A DNA stretch of 30,000 nt from Symbiodinium natans (GCA_905221605.1 CAJNDS010002301.1:1875692-1905691), one strand, 5' to 3'; counted from the first letter of the stretch, positions 15,120 through 24,739 are shown. Made by a program: numbers and translations. The notes: a model not told the origin generated them from the letters alone.

Positions 15120-15780
15120 TAAACCCTAAACCCGAAACCCTAAAACCCCAAACCCTAAACCCCAAACCCTAAACCCTAAATCCAAAACCCTGAACCCTAA
15201 ACCCTAAACCCCTAACACCTGAGCCGAAGGCTCCAGGCTTTAGGGCTCAGGCTCTGGTTAAAGTATGGGCCTTCATCTGGGGCCTTTCTGTTTGATCCCT
15301 TCGGGCCAGGTATGACCTACATACTAAGCTATATCTAAATACATTCACACACTTACTCATGCGTATTTCTTATGTATTCTGATAACCTCCAATTGAGGGC
15401 TTTTTAGGGTCTAGGGCTTCGGGACCCATGATGTGCTGATAATCTGCTTCTGAGTCTGCTTCACGGGATGGGTTTGGTAGAGGGGACAACTTCAGGCCTC
15501 CAGTGACCAAGCGTGCACCTCGCCCTGTCAAAAACCCTGCACCCTGGAACCATACACCCGAAGGCCATAATCCCTGAACCTCCAAGACCCTGAACCCTAA
15601 CACTTATGTAGGGTGCAGGGGGGTTCCCCAAAAGATGATCGTCTTAACACCCAAGAACTGAAAGCCTCACACATAAAATCCCCAAATCCCCTCTGAACCT
15701 CAGAGGACCTTGGAACCCTAAACCCTAAACCCTAAACCCTAAACCTGGTGGGGGGGGGGGGGGGGGGGGGGGGGGCATTC
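15120..15780. other. Mostly degenerate repeat
   Basis: CCCTAAA/CCCGAAA tracts at 15117-15212, unique AT-richer sequence at 15230-15400, mixed sequence at 15400-15700, CCCTAAA at 15715-15746, and then a G run of about 25 (15750-15775). No exon supported. Confidence 0.4.
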
Positions 15781-15783
15781 CAG

Positions 15784-15861
15784 GGAAGACCCTGAGCCGC
15801 CCGGCACAATCACCAGGATGCCGCAGAAGAAGGTCGCCGAGAAGAAGACCTCCACACACTT
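15784..15861 (+). CDS. Probable short Lys-rich exon
   Basis: After GCATTCCAG|G the plus frame reads EDPEPPGTITRMPQKKVA then EKKTSTHF and runs into a TTTAGGG array at 15860. Charged and Lys-rich. It sits between a poly-G tract and a telomeric array. Confidence 0.4.
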
Positions 15862-15957
15862 TAGGGTTTAGGGTTTAGGGTTTAGGGTTTAGGGTTTAGG
15901 GTTTAGGGTTTAGGGTTTAGGGTTTAGGGTTTAGGGTTTAGGGTTTAGGGTTTAGGG
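15859..15957. repeat. TTTAGGG array
   Basis: About 14 perfect heptamers directly adjoining the exon-like island on the left. Confidence 0.95.
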
Positions 15958-16039
15958 CTTTGGCTCGCGCTTTTCGGGTTTTAGGGAGCCTCTGGAAGGT
16001 TTAGAGGGTTTGTAGGGATTCTGGTGCGGTGCTTGAGGC

Positions 16040-18996
16040 TCAGGGCCAAGGTCGGTGGAAGATGCCTCCTTGTAGAGGTTATTTCAGGGAGGGGGTTTAG
16101 GGTTTAGGGTTTGGGGTTTTAGGGTTTTAGGGTTTGGATGCCAAGGTTTATCCCCGCAAAATGCCGCAGCTCTTTGTGGGTTTAGGGCGTTAGGGTTTAG
16201 GACCTGCTGCTCAGTTTACGGCATGAGATGCCCGGAAGTTCCCAAGGCAAAGTCGGGGCACATTCAAGAAAGGATATTTTGGGCTCAGGGTTTTAGAAGT
16301 TAGGGGCTTAGGTTTAGGGTTTGGGGCATATCTGCGGATTGTGATTAAACTAGGGACAAAGATGCAACTCATAAGACTGCCGTGCTTCCCTTTGCTCTGA
16401 AGGGAAATCTCCCAGCCCTTCGCTGGCAACTCCTTGGCGGCATACTTAGACTTGAAAGGCCTTGGGGTCCCGTTGTACAACCCTGCCTGCCCGACCACGG
16501 ACAGAAGGACGATGGCCGTAATGGCACTCAGGGCCATCCAGCGCTGTGTCCTGGATCACTCGAACCCTAAACCCCAAAACCTTACGTCCAGGTTGTGTTT
16601 CAGGGTTACAGGTTAAGGGTTGGGGTTCAGAGTCTAGGGTTTAGGGATTCGGCTAAGGCTTACAAAGGGTTTGTAGAGTTTCCGGGGCCCGCGCTTGCCC
16701 AGCTGCATGCCGCCGATGCTAACCTCCCAGTTGGGGTCGTCGTTCTTCTTCAGGAACATCTGGGCCAGGTAGGGTTTTGGGTTCAGGGTTCAGGGTGTGT
16801 CTCGTGTAGCCGCAGCGCGGCTTGAAACGCACCTCCAGTCCTTCCGCTTTCACTGGGCAGCCAAAACAGGGTTTAAGTTTAGGGTTTAGGGTTTAGGGTT
16901 TGGGGTTTAGGGTTTAGGGTATAGACGTGTACGCCACAAAAGCCACGCTGAGGCAGAGGCCATCCAAATGATGGCGAGAACCGAGATCACCACCCTCATG
17001 GCGTGGGGTGTGAGGTATAGTACGGGGTCGATGTAGGGTCTACTATAGGGGCCTGAATAGTTAGAATAGGGATTTGATTTTTTTGGGGGTGGGTCATTAT
17101 GGTAAATTATAAAGGGGCAATTTGGGAATAATACTAGTACTTATTCCGACCCCCCAAAATGAGGGTTGTTGGGGTCTAGGTCTAGGCTTCGACCTGCATC
17201 TAAGCGTGCATCCAAGGCACAAGCACTGTGGATTGGTGATGATGGCGACGAGCATCTGTATCAGGAAGATCACCGCGTAGTTGATCTGGAAGTGCCTGCA
17301 ACTGGACAGTTATGCGAAAGCCTAAGCCCTAAACCCTAAACCCTAAACGCCCTAAACGCCCTAAACCCCCTAAACCCCAAACCCTAAACCCTAAACCCTG
17401 CACGTTTACGGTGAAGCTCCTGTCTTAGGGAGAGGTGTGCTCCTACGGCTAGGCTCGTGGCTGTTGCGATACAAATCTTCAACCCCAAGCACAGCATGCC
17501 TTACCCGACTTGTTCAAGTGTTGACTAGGTGCAATTTACAGGCTATACAAATTAGTAAATAAATAAGACGAATAGCTAAACACATAAATAAATACATGAA
17601 TTAATGTGTGCATACACTTATACATCTATCTGTAGATATACATATGTACGTGCCAAAGTTGCACATTCCCAAATAAGAGCCACTAAGTAACCCTAAACCC
17701 CAAACCCCAAATCCCAAACCCCAAATTCCAAGCCCTAAACCCTCAACCCTTCACCCTAAACCCCTAAACCCTAAACCACAAACCCTAAACCCTAAACCCC
17801 AACCCCTAAACCCCAAGCCCTAAACCCTAAACCCCAAGCCCTAAACCCCAAACCCCAAACCCTAAACCCCAGGCCCCCCGACGTCAGATTGACCTGGAGC
17901 CGGCGCTGGATGTCTCCCTCAGGCTTCGACCTTTGGGATTCCCCTACTGGCCCCTCTCATCCTACTACCCCACCCGCCTCCCTTTTTTGGGTTTCGGGTT
18001 TAGGGTTTAGGGCTACTCCCCCCTCCCCCCCTGGGTTACCTAAACCTTCACTAGGCTTCATTATACCTAAATTGCCTTAGTTATACGACCTGAGGGGGGT
18101 CGTATAGAGGGGGTTAAATAACCTGAAGTAGCTTTAAGTTTAATTGCGCTTAAGGCCGAAAGCCCTAAACACTAGAGTTCACCCGGTTTAGGGTTTAGGG
18201 TTTGGGGTTTGGGGTTTGGGGTTTGGGGTTTCGGGTTTCGGGTTTCGGGTTCAGGGTTGAACCGTAAATCCTGCACCCGGCCCCTAGGCATCCCACAGAC
18301 ACCCGAAACCCATTAACAAAGGAGTATCCCAACTACATGTCATTTCTGAAGGATAATCCTTAAGCCACTTCACTAAGAAGCAACGCCCTCAAACCATAAA
18401 TAACCAGGTCCTATTTCTGCAATGAGACCTACTTCTACATGAAGGGACTTTTTGATGCCTCGGAGATCATGTCGAGGCCAAAAACTCAACAGCTTACTGG
18501 GGTCTAGGGCTTGCTTGTGAAGGTTCATGGGTAGTTACAAGTGGGTTTCAAAGTACCTTCACCGAAGTCATATTCCAGGCGACCTTGCTTGTAATCCTAC
18601 TTCCCAAACTACCCATGAACCTTGAAGTAGGGTTTAGGGTTTAGGGTTTAGGGTTTAGGGTTTAGGGTTTAGGGTTTAGGGATGCACATCCAAGGGCAGG
18701 GCAATCTGATGAACTCCCGCCAGGGCCGAATTTGGGTCAGGTAGTGGCCATACCTTCGGACTCGAAAGGGTTTAGGGTTTAGGGTTTAGGGTTTAGGGTT
18801 TAGGGTTTAGGGTTTAGGGTGTAGGGTGTAGGGTGTAGGTTGTAGGGGTTAGGGTTTGGGGTTTTGGGGTTTAGGGTTTGGGGTTTGGGGTTTAGGGTTC
18901 GGCTGTCGCGGTTTCCGCAGGACCTAATAGGAATGAAAGCGCATAGTGGTCCAGGGGGCTCATTGGGACGTCGTCGAGGACCGAGCCGAAACCCAT
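16040..18996 (-). CDS. PRA1 (prenylated Rab acceptor)-like membrane protein, multi-exon
   Basis: Exons, minus strand: 18996-18924 (start candidate, MGFGSVLDDVPMSPLDHY); about 18755-18688 (YGHYLTQIRPWREFIRLP); 17930-17883 (SKPEGDIQRRLQVNL); 17295-17227 (HFQINYAVIFLIQMLVAI then ITNP); 16994 to about 16940 (VVISVLAIIWMASASAWLLW); 16759-16683 (MFLKKNDDPNWEVSIGGMQL then GKRGP); 16550-16369 (TQRWMALSAITAIVLLSVVG, then QAGLYNGTPRPF...KYAAKELPAKGW); possible last exon 16068-16040. Most junctions agree in phase; 16994 exon to 16759 exon does not, so an exon may be missing (one candidate near 16855-16800). The order RPW-x-EF, a basic helix, NLxHFxxNY, a hydrophobic pair ending TNP, a second hydrophobic segment, GG-x-L-G-K-R and a third hydrophobic segment follows the PRA1/Yip3 family, four-pass ER-Golgi proteins binding prenylated Rab GTPases. 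The junction after GKRGP needs a GA donor. A family B and a family F element lie in introns. Confidence 0.65.
17040..17156. mobile_element. Family B TIR element, copy 2, inside a PRA1-like intron
   Basis: GGGGCCTGAATAGTTAGAAT near 17048 and ACTTATTCCGACCCC near 17140-17154 are imperfect inverted repeats. The interior shares AAAGGGGCAATTTGGGAATA-type sequence with the other copies. It lies in the intron between 17227 and 16994. Confidence 0.6.
17310..17880. other. Intron-like sequence of the PRA1-like gene
   Basis: CCCTAAA/CCCCAAA tracts at 17325-17398 and 17690-17873. Between them, 17520-17670 is AT-rich (AAATAAATAAGACG, ATACATATGTACG). No exon recognised. Confidence 0.5.
18068..18125. repeat. 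Short hairpin related to family G
   Basis: TTATACGACC and GGGTCGTATA form a 10-bp inverted repeat around 18081-18107. The right part resembles one end of the family G element. Confidence 0.45.
18415..18500 (+). CDS. Exon-like island opposite to the host gene
   Basis: The plus frame reads FCNETYFYMKGLFDASEI then MSRPKTQQLTG. Strongly protein-like, but it lies within the long intron between PRA1-like exons on the other strand. It could be a nested plus-strand exon. A minus frame (fragment LLSFWPRHDLRGIKKSLH) is also open. Confidence 0.35.
18520..18623. mobile_element. Family F TIR element, copy 3
   Basis: A perfect 17-bp TIR: AAGGTTCATGGGTAGTT at 18520-18536 and its inverse at 18607-18623. 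It is 104 bp, non-coding, and lies in a PRA1-like intron. A TTTAGGG array starts directly after it. Confidence 0.8.
18630..18680. repeat. TTTAGGG array beside a PRA1-like exon
   Basis: Seven perfect units ending eight bases before the exon at 18688. On the gene's strand the units read CCCTAAA just downstream of the donor. Confidence 0.95.
18764..18900. repeat. TTTAGGG array with GTGTAGG variants
   Basis: Eight TTTAGGG units, then three GTGTAGG units, then mixed TTTGGGG/TTTAGGG. It fills the intron between the putative first and second PRA1-like exons. Confidence 0.9.
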
Positions 18997-19240
18997 CTAG
19001 GGCTTACACTGGGATTTCTGAAGATTACTTGCTTGAAAGCTCTAGCATCTTGGTATGCTCACAACGAACATCCTCCAAGAAAGCAGGGCATGTGCTAAAC
19101 CCTAGACCCCCTGGCCCTGCAAATCCGCCAAAGCCTTGGTACCCAAACAACGCCTCCAATTCTAATTCCTTCTGCAAGAGCATCGACTTTAATTTCGAAT
19201 TCACGTTCTTGACCAACCCTCAACCATTGCATCCCCCAAA
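18997..19240. other. Unique sequence upstream of the PRA1-like start
   Basis: A long plus frame crosses the region but is antisense to the putative first exon. No TATA-like or other core promoter motif can be defended. 19100-19240 is unique with no clear exon. Confidence 0.35.
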
Positions 19241-19590
19241 AGAACCCTAAACCCTAAGCCCCTAAACCCGAAACCCGAAACCCTAAACCCTAAACCCTAA
19301 ACCCGAAACCCTAAACCCTAAACCCTAAACCCTAAACCCTAAACCCTACCCCCCAACCCTTCGGGGGATCCCCCAAAATCTCTACTCTCACTCTGGGCCT
19401 CTGCTTGAGCGGCTCGAGGACCTGGAGGCTAGGGTTTAGGGTTTGGGGTTTGGGGTTTGGGGTTTGGGGTTTAGGGTTTAGGGTTTAGGGTTTAGGGTTT
19501 AGGGTTTAGGGTTTAGGGTTTAGGGATCAGGGTTCAGGGTTTAGGGTTTAGGGTTTGGGGTTGAGGGTTTAGGGCTTAGGGTTTAGGCAT
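19240..19590. repeat. Opposed telomeric arrays
   Basis: CCCTAAA/CCCGAAA units at 19243-19348, a short unique island at 19350-19430, and then TTTAGGG/TTTGGGG units at 19430-19588, including about nine perfect units in a row. Confidence 0.9.
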
Positions 19591-19653
19591 GCGTGCAGAC
19601 TATAAGCTCCCTGGTTGAAGGTTTAGGGGTTTTGGGGCCTAAAGTTTAGGGTT

Positions 19654-19944
19654 TTGGGGTTTAGGCTTCTAGAGTTTGGGGCCCGCGCTTTTTGTCGCGA
19701 CTTTCTGTGTGCTAAGGTCTTGGGATCTGTGGGGTTTGTAGTCTTTCTATGGTCTTTTGTTTTGGTTGTTGCAGGTTGTTTTGATCAGGGTTTGCGGCTT
19801 TGCAGGGTTTGGCCCCGAATCCTAGCTAGCACCTACACCTACAGCCCATATTGTTGCACCCTCTCCCCCCCCCAACCGAGAGACGCCCACAATTTCTTCA
19901 GGCATGTACCTTCGTTCAGAATCAGGGCCCTGCATGTAGTCTGA
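19654..19944. other. Open but unconvincing plus frame
   Basis: A 96-codon plus frame with hydrophobic Val/Phe/Leu-rich sequence (SVGFVVFLWSFVLVVAG) lies in T/G-rich DNA. It could encode a membrane segment, but T/G-rich repeat-derived sequence gives the same composition. Not counted as a gene. Confidence 0.3.
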
Positions 19945-20008
19945 GGTACATTCCTGAAACCTGCACCCTATAAACCCTACAACCCCCGCCCGACCCCCCC
20001 ACCCCCAC

Positions 20009-20091
20009 CCGGCTAAAGCGACAGGGACATCCCCGCCCCTAGCCTTTTTCAGCTCCTCTACCTGTGACATGGGCGGCTTCTCTCCGTCCAT
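20009..20091 (-). CDS. Possible first exon
   Basis: ATG at 20091-20089 begins MDGEKPPMSQVEELKKAR then GGDVPVALAG, ending at a possible donor GCCGG|GTGGGGG. Acidic/basic helix-like start. The flanking frame is longer but becomes Gly/Trp-rich beyond the donor. Confidence 0.4.
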
Positions 20092-20206
20092 GGTTCCCTG
20101 GCTCGGAAAACGTGGGAGGGCCAAGCGTTTAAGGGGTGTTCGATCTTCAGAGCTGGGGTTGAGGGTTTAGGGTTTAGGGTTTAGGGTTTAGGGTTTGAGG
20201 AAACAA

Positions 20207-20445
20207 TTTTGGGCGGCTTTCGGGTCTTTTTCAGGGTGCAAGCTTGCCCGGATGAACACTACACCCGGAAACCCCGAACCCGAGTCACCCGAATCCTCCC
20301 AGTCCGATCACCGAGATGAGGGATTCTCGGGGCTTCTCTCAATTCTGGCGAAATCATGGGCCCTTTTGTTTGAGTGCCCCAGCTGCAAGCCTCCGTATGC
20401 TTCAAAAGAGCCCCAAAGAAGAAAGGCCATGGGTATTTTCCCTAA
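20207..20445 (+). CDS. Probable exon, unidentified protein
   Basis: The plus frame reads FGSFSGCKLARMNTTPGN, PEPESPESSQSDHRDEGF, SGLLSILAKSWALLFECP, SCKPPYASKEPQRRKAMG. It has an acidic Ser/Pro-rich stretch, a hydrophobic helix, a CPSC motif and a basic end. It starts after a TTTAGGG array and ends at a CCCTAAA array. The family is unknown; CPSCK might be a zinc or redox site, but a single pair is not enough. Confidence 0.5.
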
Positions 20446-20720
20446 ACTCTAAACCCTAAACCCTAAACCCTAAACCTTAAACCCTAAACCCTGAACCCTA
20501 ACCCTAAATCCTAAACCCTGGGCCCTAAGCCATAATTCGGGGATCCTAGACTGCCGCCGCCTCCAATTCACAAGAAGGCCTAAACATGGCGCGGCTTGTC
20601 CTGGTTGTATTTTGGGTTTAGGGTTTAGGGTTTAGGGTTTAGGGGGGGAGGGGGGGGGGGGTCCCGTTCGGGTGGGGAAGCTCAGTACAGCAAGGCACCG
20701 GGCGCCCACTGTTTGGGAGG
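20446..20720. other. Telomeric tracts and poly-G
   Basis: CCCTAAA at 20448-20522, unique 20525-20610, TTTAGGG at 20615-20642, then a G-rich run at 20643-20661. No supported exon. Confidence 0.6.
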
Positions 20721-20721
20721 C

Positions 20722-20992
20722 CTTTTAACCCCCCTCTAAACCCCCTCTAAACCCCTCTAAACCCCCTCTAAAAAACCCCTAAAAAACCCCTCAAAACCCC
20801 CTCTAAACCCCTCTTAACCCCCTCAAAACCCCCCCTCAAAACCCCCCCCTCAAAACCCCCTCAAAAACCCCTCAAAACCCCCTCAAAACCCCCTCCCCTC
20901 AACACCTCTAAACCCTCTCTAAACCACCTCTAAACCCCCTATAAACCCCCTAAAAACCCTAAAAACCCCCTAAACCCCCTAAACCGTCTAAT
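20722..20992. repeat. C-rich array CCCCTCTAAA/CCCCTCAAAA
   Basis: About 24 units of 9-12 bases with cores CCCCTCTAAA, CCCCTCAAAA and CCCCTAAAAA. It is related to CCCTAAA but with longer C tracts and an inserted TC. The strand is almost free of G over 230 bases. Confidence 0.9.
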
Positions 20993-20999
20993 CCCAGCC

Positions 21000-21060
21000 C
21001 GCCTGCACCCCAGCTGGGAGCTCGCTGGCACCGACTTTCTCCTGCCCAGGGTTTGGGACC
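21000..21060 (-). CDS. Possible short exon
   Basis: The minus frame reads EKVGASELPAGVQ between acceptor CTGGGCAG and a GC-type donor CAG|GCGGGC. Very short; tentative. Confidence 0.3.
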
Positions 21061-21540
21061 CGAAACCCTAAACCCTAAACCCTAAACGATCCTGTCTGGG
21101 TTGTAGGTCTTTGGGTTCTGGGGTGCTGGCGTGCAAGCTCAGGGGGAGTTTCAGTTCAGCTCCAGGCTTGGGCTTGTGGGCTTGGGGTCTAGGGTTTAGG
21201 GTTTAGGGTTTAGGGTTTAGGGTTTAGGGTTTAGGGTTTAGGGTTCACGGTTTAGGGCTTCGGGTTTTGCAGTTTAGGGTTTGGGGTTTAGGGTTTTGGG
21301 TTGTACGGTTTTGTTGGTTTTGCAGAGAGGCGTTGATTCGCAGCATGTCTCCAAGCTCAGCAACTTGAGCCTGCCTTCGCTGCGGCAGTTTCAGGGCGTA
21401 AGGCAAGCTTGAGGTTTCGAGCTTGGGAGCTTCTAAGACCGAAAGGTGCTGCCCTTGGGGTTTAGGGTTTAGGGTTTAGGGTTTAGGGTTTAGGGTTTAG
21501 GGTTTAGGGTTTAGGGTTTTGGGTTTAGGGTTTAGGGTTT
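21060..21540. other. TTTAGGG arrays and G/T-rich spacer
   Basis: Arrays at 21187-21245 and 21457-21520. Unique G/T-rich blocks at 21090-21185 and 21300-21455 give no decisive frame. Confidence 0.5.
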
Positions 21541-21547
21541 TGGGTTC

Positions 21548-21980
21548 GTAAAGACTCCTAAGGGTACTCTGCTAGTAGGGGCCATATTCAGAGTACTTTC
21601 GGGGTACAACCTTGGGGATACAAGCCTTAACCCTTTGAGAAACCCTGAACCCTGAACCTCTCTAGGCCCCAAGCCAGAAACCCCCAAACCCTGCAGGCTT
21701 GGGTGTCTGAGTGCTCAGGTCGAGGGCTCCAAGCACCCTAAACCCTAAACCCCAAACCCGAAAAACCCTAAACCCTAAACCCGAATCCCTAATCCCAAAA
21801 CCCTACACCCTAAACCCTGAGCCCTATAACCCTAAACCCTAAACCCGACTTTGGACTTAGTGGTGGATCCCTGGGCTGAGCCCGGCACGGCTTCGGGCGT
21901 CATGTCCTGAGGATTCCGCGAAGTGGCTGCGAAGGAGGGAAGTTGGGGGGGGGGGGGGGGGGGTTTAGGGCTTAGGCTTG
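21548..21980. other. Spacer with small hairpin and poly-G
   Basis: GGGTACTCTG and CAGAGTACTTT form an inverted pair at about 21562-21599. CCCTAAA-like tracts fill 21735-21846, and a G run of about 19 lies at 21945-21963. No exon supported. Confidence 0.45.
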
Positions 21981-21999
21981 AAGATGGCAGGTTTAGGGT

Positions 22000-22115
22000 T
22001 TAGGGATTAGGGTGATTAGGGTTTAGGGTTTAGGGTTGTGGGGGTTTAGGGGGTTCAGGGCTTAGGGGGTTCAGGGTTTAGGGGGTTCAGGGCTTAGGGG
22101 GTTTAGGGTTTGCGG
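22000..22115. repeat. TTTAGGGGG/TTCAGGG composite array
   Basis: GGGGGTTCAGGGCTTA-type units of about 15 bases repeat four times after ordinary TTTAGGG units. Confidence 0.85.
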
Positions 22116-22283
22116 TTGAAGTGCAGGTTGGTACGCGCTTTTGGACATCTCGAAGGAAAACACAGCCGCCCCCAAAGGGACCCAGAATTGAGCTGACAGA
22201 GGGTTTTTTTTTTTGAAATGCAATGACTCCCGTTTAGGGTTCAGGGTTTAGGGTTCTGCTCGCCTTCTCATGCTCGAAAGGGG

Positions 22284-22508
22284 GTGGGGCTGAAGTGCAA
22301 GAAGCCGTACTTCAGCATTAGATCATTACTAGCTCATGGTTGGGATAAGATTGAAGTTTGTTATTCCGTATTGGGTTTAAGTACCCTTAAAGATGTAAAA
22401 TGCTACCCAACTATGACAAAGATGAGGGGGTACCTCCCCAAAGCACCCATGCCGAAATGGACCCATCCCAAAGCACAGGCAAGGGGGCGGCCTGAACAGA
22501 CTAGGTAG
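22284..22508 (+). CDS. Probable exon, unidentified protein
   Basis: The plus frame reads GLKCKKPYFSIRSLLAHG, WDKIEVCYSVLGLSTLKD, VKCYPTMTKMRGYLPKAP, MPKWTHPKAQARGRPEQTR and stops at TAG (22506-22508). It has basic and aromatic residues and several Cys. Unlike other islands it is not GC-rich. It could be a terminal exon or a relic of a mobile element's ORF; no family recognised. Confidence 0.45.
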   Translation: MGLKCKKPYFSIRSLLAHGWDKIEVCYSVLGLSTLKDVKCYPTMTKMRGYLPKAPMPKWTHPKAQARGRPEQTR

Positions 22509-22539
22509 GGCCCACAGAACAGTGAAAACTCCAAATGCC

Positions 22540-22845
22540 CGAAACCCTAAACCCCAAACCCCAAACCCCAGACCCTAAACCCTAAACCCTAAACCCCAAA
22601 CCCTAAACCCTAAACCCTAAACCCTAAACCCTAAACCCTAACATAGCAGACCAGGAGCTTGTTGGGGCCAGCCGAGGAGAGGGGGGGCAGGGGAGGCGCA
22701 CCTAGCTGGGAAGCTGCAGCCTCCCCCCCGGAGCCGAAAATTGCGTCGTTCAGCTGCAAGGGGGGGTGCAGGGTTTAGGGTTTAGGGTTTAGGGTTTAGG
22801 GTTTAGGGTTTAGGGTTTAGGGTTTAGGGTTTAGGGTTTAGGGTT
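22540..22845. repeat. Opposed arrays around a GC-rich island
   Basis: CCCTAAA/CCCCAAA at 22540-22641 and TTTAGGG at 22767-22845, about 11 perfect units. The island 22643-22765 is C/G-rich without a decisive frame. Confidence 0.85.
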
Positions 22846-22990
22846 CAGGGGGCTTGGGGGACTTAGGGGGTTTGGGGGACTTAGGGGGTTTAGGGGGTTT
22901 CGGGGGCTCAGGGGGTTTAGATGGTTTAGAGAGCTTCGAGGGTTTAGAGGGTCTACAGGGTTTATAGTGTATAGGGCTCATAGGCCAGGG
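22846..22990. repeat. GGGGGNTTAGG-type degenerate array
   Basis: Units of 11-13 bases such as GGGGGACTTAG and GGGGGTTTAG decay gradually away from the pure array. A minus frame through it gives an SKPPKPPKP-type peptide, which is repeat translation, not a gene. Confidence 0.85.
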
Positions 22991-23184
22991 CAACAAGCCA
23001 AACGTTTGCAACATCGAAAATCGCCAGAGGCCCAGGCAATAGCTGGCTTGCACTTTCTGATGGCTTGCTGTGCTCTCGCCCATGGAAACAGTGCGAGGAA
23101 GTCATGGCGGAAATCGCACTCCCAAACACTAAACCCTAAAGCCTGAACCCTGAACCCTGAACCCTAAACCCGAAGCGCACGGTT

Positions 23185-23376
23185 TTGCATTTCGGGCGCT
23201 GCAAAGGGCCTTTGTGCAAGGATCAGCGTTCATTAGCAACCAACGATGCAAACGATTTGGATGCAAAGGTCGCGCAAGCAAGAGAGACTAAAGCAACAAG
23301 GCCCTGGCAAGCCTCGTCATGCCAGAAAACCTTGCGTAGGGGGCACCGAATGCCCATATGTATCCCGAAACCCTAA
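23185..23376 (+). CDS. Probable exon, unidentified protein
   Basis: The plus frame reads MHFGRCKGPLCKDQRSLA, TNDANDLDAKVAQARETK, ATRPWQASSCQKTLRRGH. It has an Asp/Ala/Lys-rich central helix and scattered Cys, and lies between two CCCTAAA tracts. No family recognised; the Met at 23185 may be internal. Confidence 0.45.
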   Translation: MHFGRCKGPLCKDQRSLATNDANDLDAKVAQARETKATRPWQASSCQKTLRRGHRMPICIPKP

Positions 23377-23409
23377 ACCCATCTAAAACCCAAAGCCCTT
23401 TCAAAACCC

Positions 23410-23480
23410 TAATCTCTATATAATATATATATATATAACAATAGTGATGTTAACAAAATATTCGATATATTCATAGCACG
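23410..23480. repeat. AT microsatellite
   Basis: TATATAATATATATATATAT-type run followed by AT-rich sequence. Confidence 0.8.
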
Positions 23481-23654
23481 AATACTCATAGTCATAACCT
23501 GAACTCTAGACCGGCTCTCAGGATTACGGCCCCCAGCCTTTCGGGACGGGGCCCACGAATTGTGGGGGAGGCCGGACCCCAGCCGGCAAAGGGCCTGTTC
23601 TGACCTTGGGAGGGCCCAGGGTTGAGAGGCATTCGATCTACATGCACGCATGAT

Positions 23655-23745
23655 GGCAACACACGTATATACACACATGTACATGTACATGTACATGTAT
23701 ATGTATATGTACATGCATATATATATATATATGTGCGTGTCTGTG
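23655..23745. repeat. TA/CA/GTACAT microsatellite
   Basis: ACATGTACATGTACATGTAT-type hexamers and TA dinucleotides. Minus frames through it give Ile/Tyr-rich artefacts. Confidence 0.85.
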
Positions 23746-23759
23746 TATCTACATGGCCA

Positions 23760-24300
23760 TAAACTCAAATGAACAGATAGCCTGCACGGCAGTAAAAAAT
23801 CCTGGCGCGTGCGGTAAGGCCTTTTTCAGACTTCTCATGCCTCGGAACACCTTGGGTTTAGGAGAGGCGTATGGGGTCTTCTAGGTTATATTGCTTGGTG
23901 GTCTCTTTAAGTGGGGTGTCTGTTTTGGAGGGGGGGGTTCTTGTTGGGGTATCTAGGGGCTATACTAAGGGTATAAGGGTAACAGATAAAGATGCCACCG
24001 GCCTTTGTAAGGTTTAGGGTGGCTTAGGGTCTGCATTGATGGGGGGAGACGGGGGGGACGAGGGTTCAAGGCATCTCTTTGTCAAAATGTCCTCGCGCCT
24101 TACAACCGAAAGCTTCAGGTGTTCGCTGCGACTCCTTTCCTTGTATGGGGAGTTCAGTGGGTTTAGGGTTTAGGGTTTAGGGTTTAGGGTTTAGGGTTTA
24201 GGGTTTAGGGAGTTCAGTGGGCTTAGGGTGGACGGGTTCAGGGTCTAAGGTTTGAGGGTTAAGCGTTTAAAGGGTTTCGGGTTCGACAACGGGAGGCGAA
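23760..24300. other. Spacer with a TTTAGGG array
   Basis: Unique G/T-rich sequence, a seven-unit TTTAGGG array at 24161-24209, and a second AGTTCAGTGGG copy (24149, 24210) directly on both sides of that array. No firm exon. Confidence 0.45.
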
Positions 24301-24306
24301 GGACTC

Positions 24307-24662
24307 TCAACACACCCATGAGGCGACTGCTTGCATAGGCATGCCCGTCATGACCTGCGCCGGATCAACAAAGAACCCAGCACTTTTTCCCTGTAGGTTG
24401 CTCAGACTCCTACTCAAGGGGCTTTAAACAAACAAAAGCAGCCAAAAACCCTGTCCAGCTTGACAGGGTGACGAGAGAAGCTTAATTATCCCGAAGGCTT
24501 GGGGCTTAGGGTTCAGATTCAGGGTTCTGGCGCTCCAAATAATTCCTGATACGTCTTTCAGCCCTGCTTTGTCGAGCTCTGCTGTGCGGACCACAAACCA
24601 ACAGCGAACAACAGGAAGCTCCGATCGGCCGTGTCTTGTTGTGAGCCTTCCTTGTTGGGATC
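24307..24662 (-). CDS. 3' end of an unidentified gene, two exons
   Basis: Exon 1 (24662-24532) begins after GGGGGCATAG and reads SQQGRLTTRHGRSELPVVRC then WFVVRTAELDKAGLKDVSG then IIWS. Exon 2 (24390-24307) follows acceptor CTACAG and reads GKSAGFFVDPAQVMTGMP then MQAVASWVC and stops at TGA (24307-24309). They join in phase 0 with a GC donor (AGC|GCCAGA), giving an intron of 141 bp. Both peptides are strongly protein-like (RCWFVVRT, GFFVDPAQV). The longer open frame over exon 1 is Arg/Ser-rich and judged spurious. No family recognised. Confidence 0.5.
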
Positions 24663-24739
24663 CTATGCCCCCAAACCCTAATCCCTAAACCCCAAACCCT
24701 AAACCCTAAACCCCTAACCCACAAACCCCAAACCCTAAG

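Noticed and set aside
15750-15775. Poly-G tracts as functional sites
   Set aside because: Homopolymer runs here, near 3940 and near 21950 are as likely to be slippage or sequencing artefacts; no motif around them supports a role.
19654-19944. 96-codon plus frame with a hydrophobic segment
   Set aside because: T/G-rich repeat-derived DNA gives Val/Phe/Leu-rich peptides by composition, and no splice or homology support is visible.
22838-23083. 81-codon minus frame with PPKPPKSPKP repeats
   Set aside because: The Pro/Lys repeat is a direct translation of a degenerate GGGGGTTTAG array; no splice sites or conserved features.
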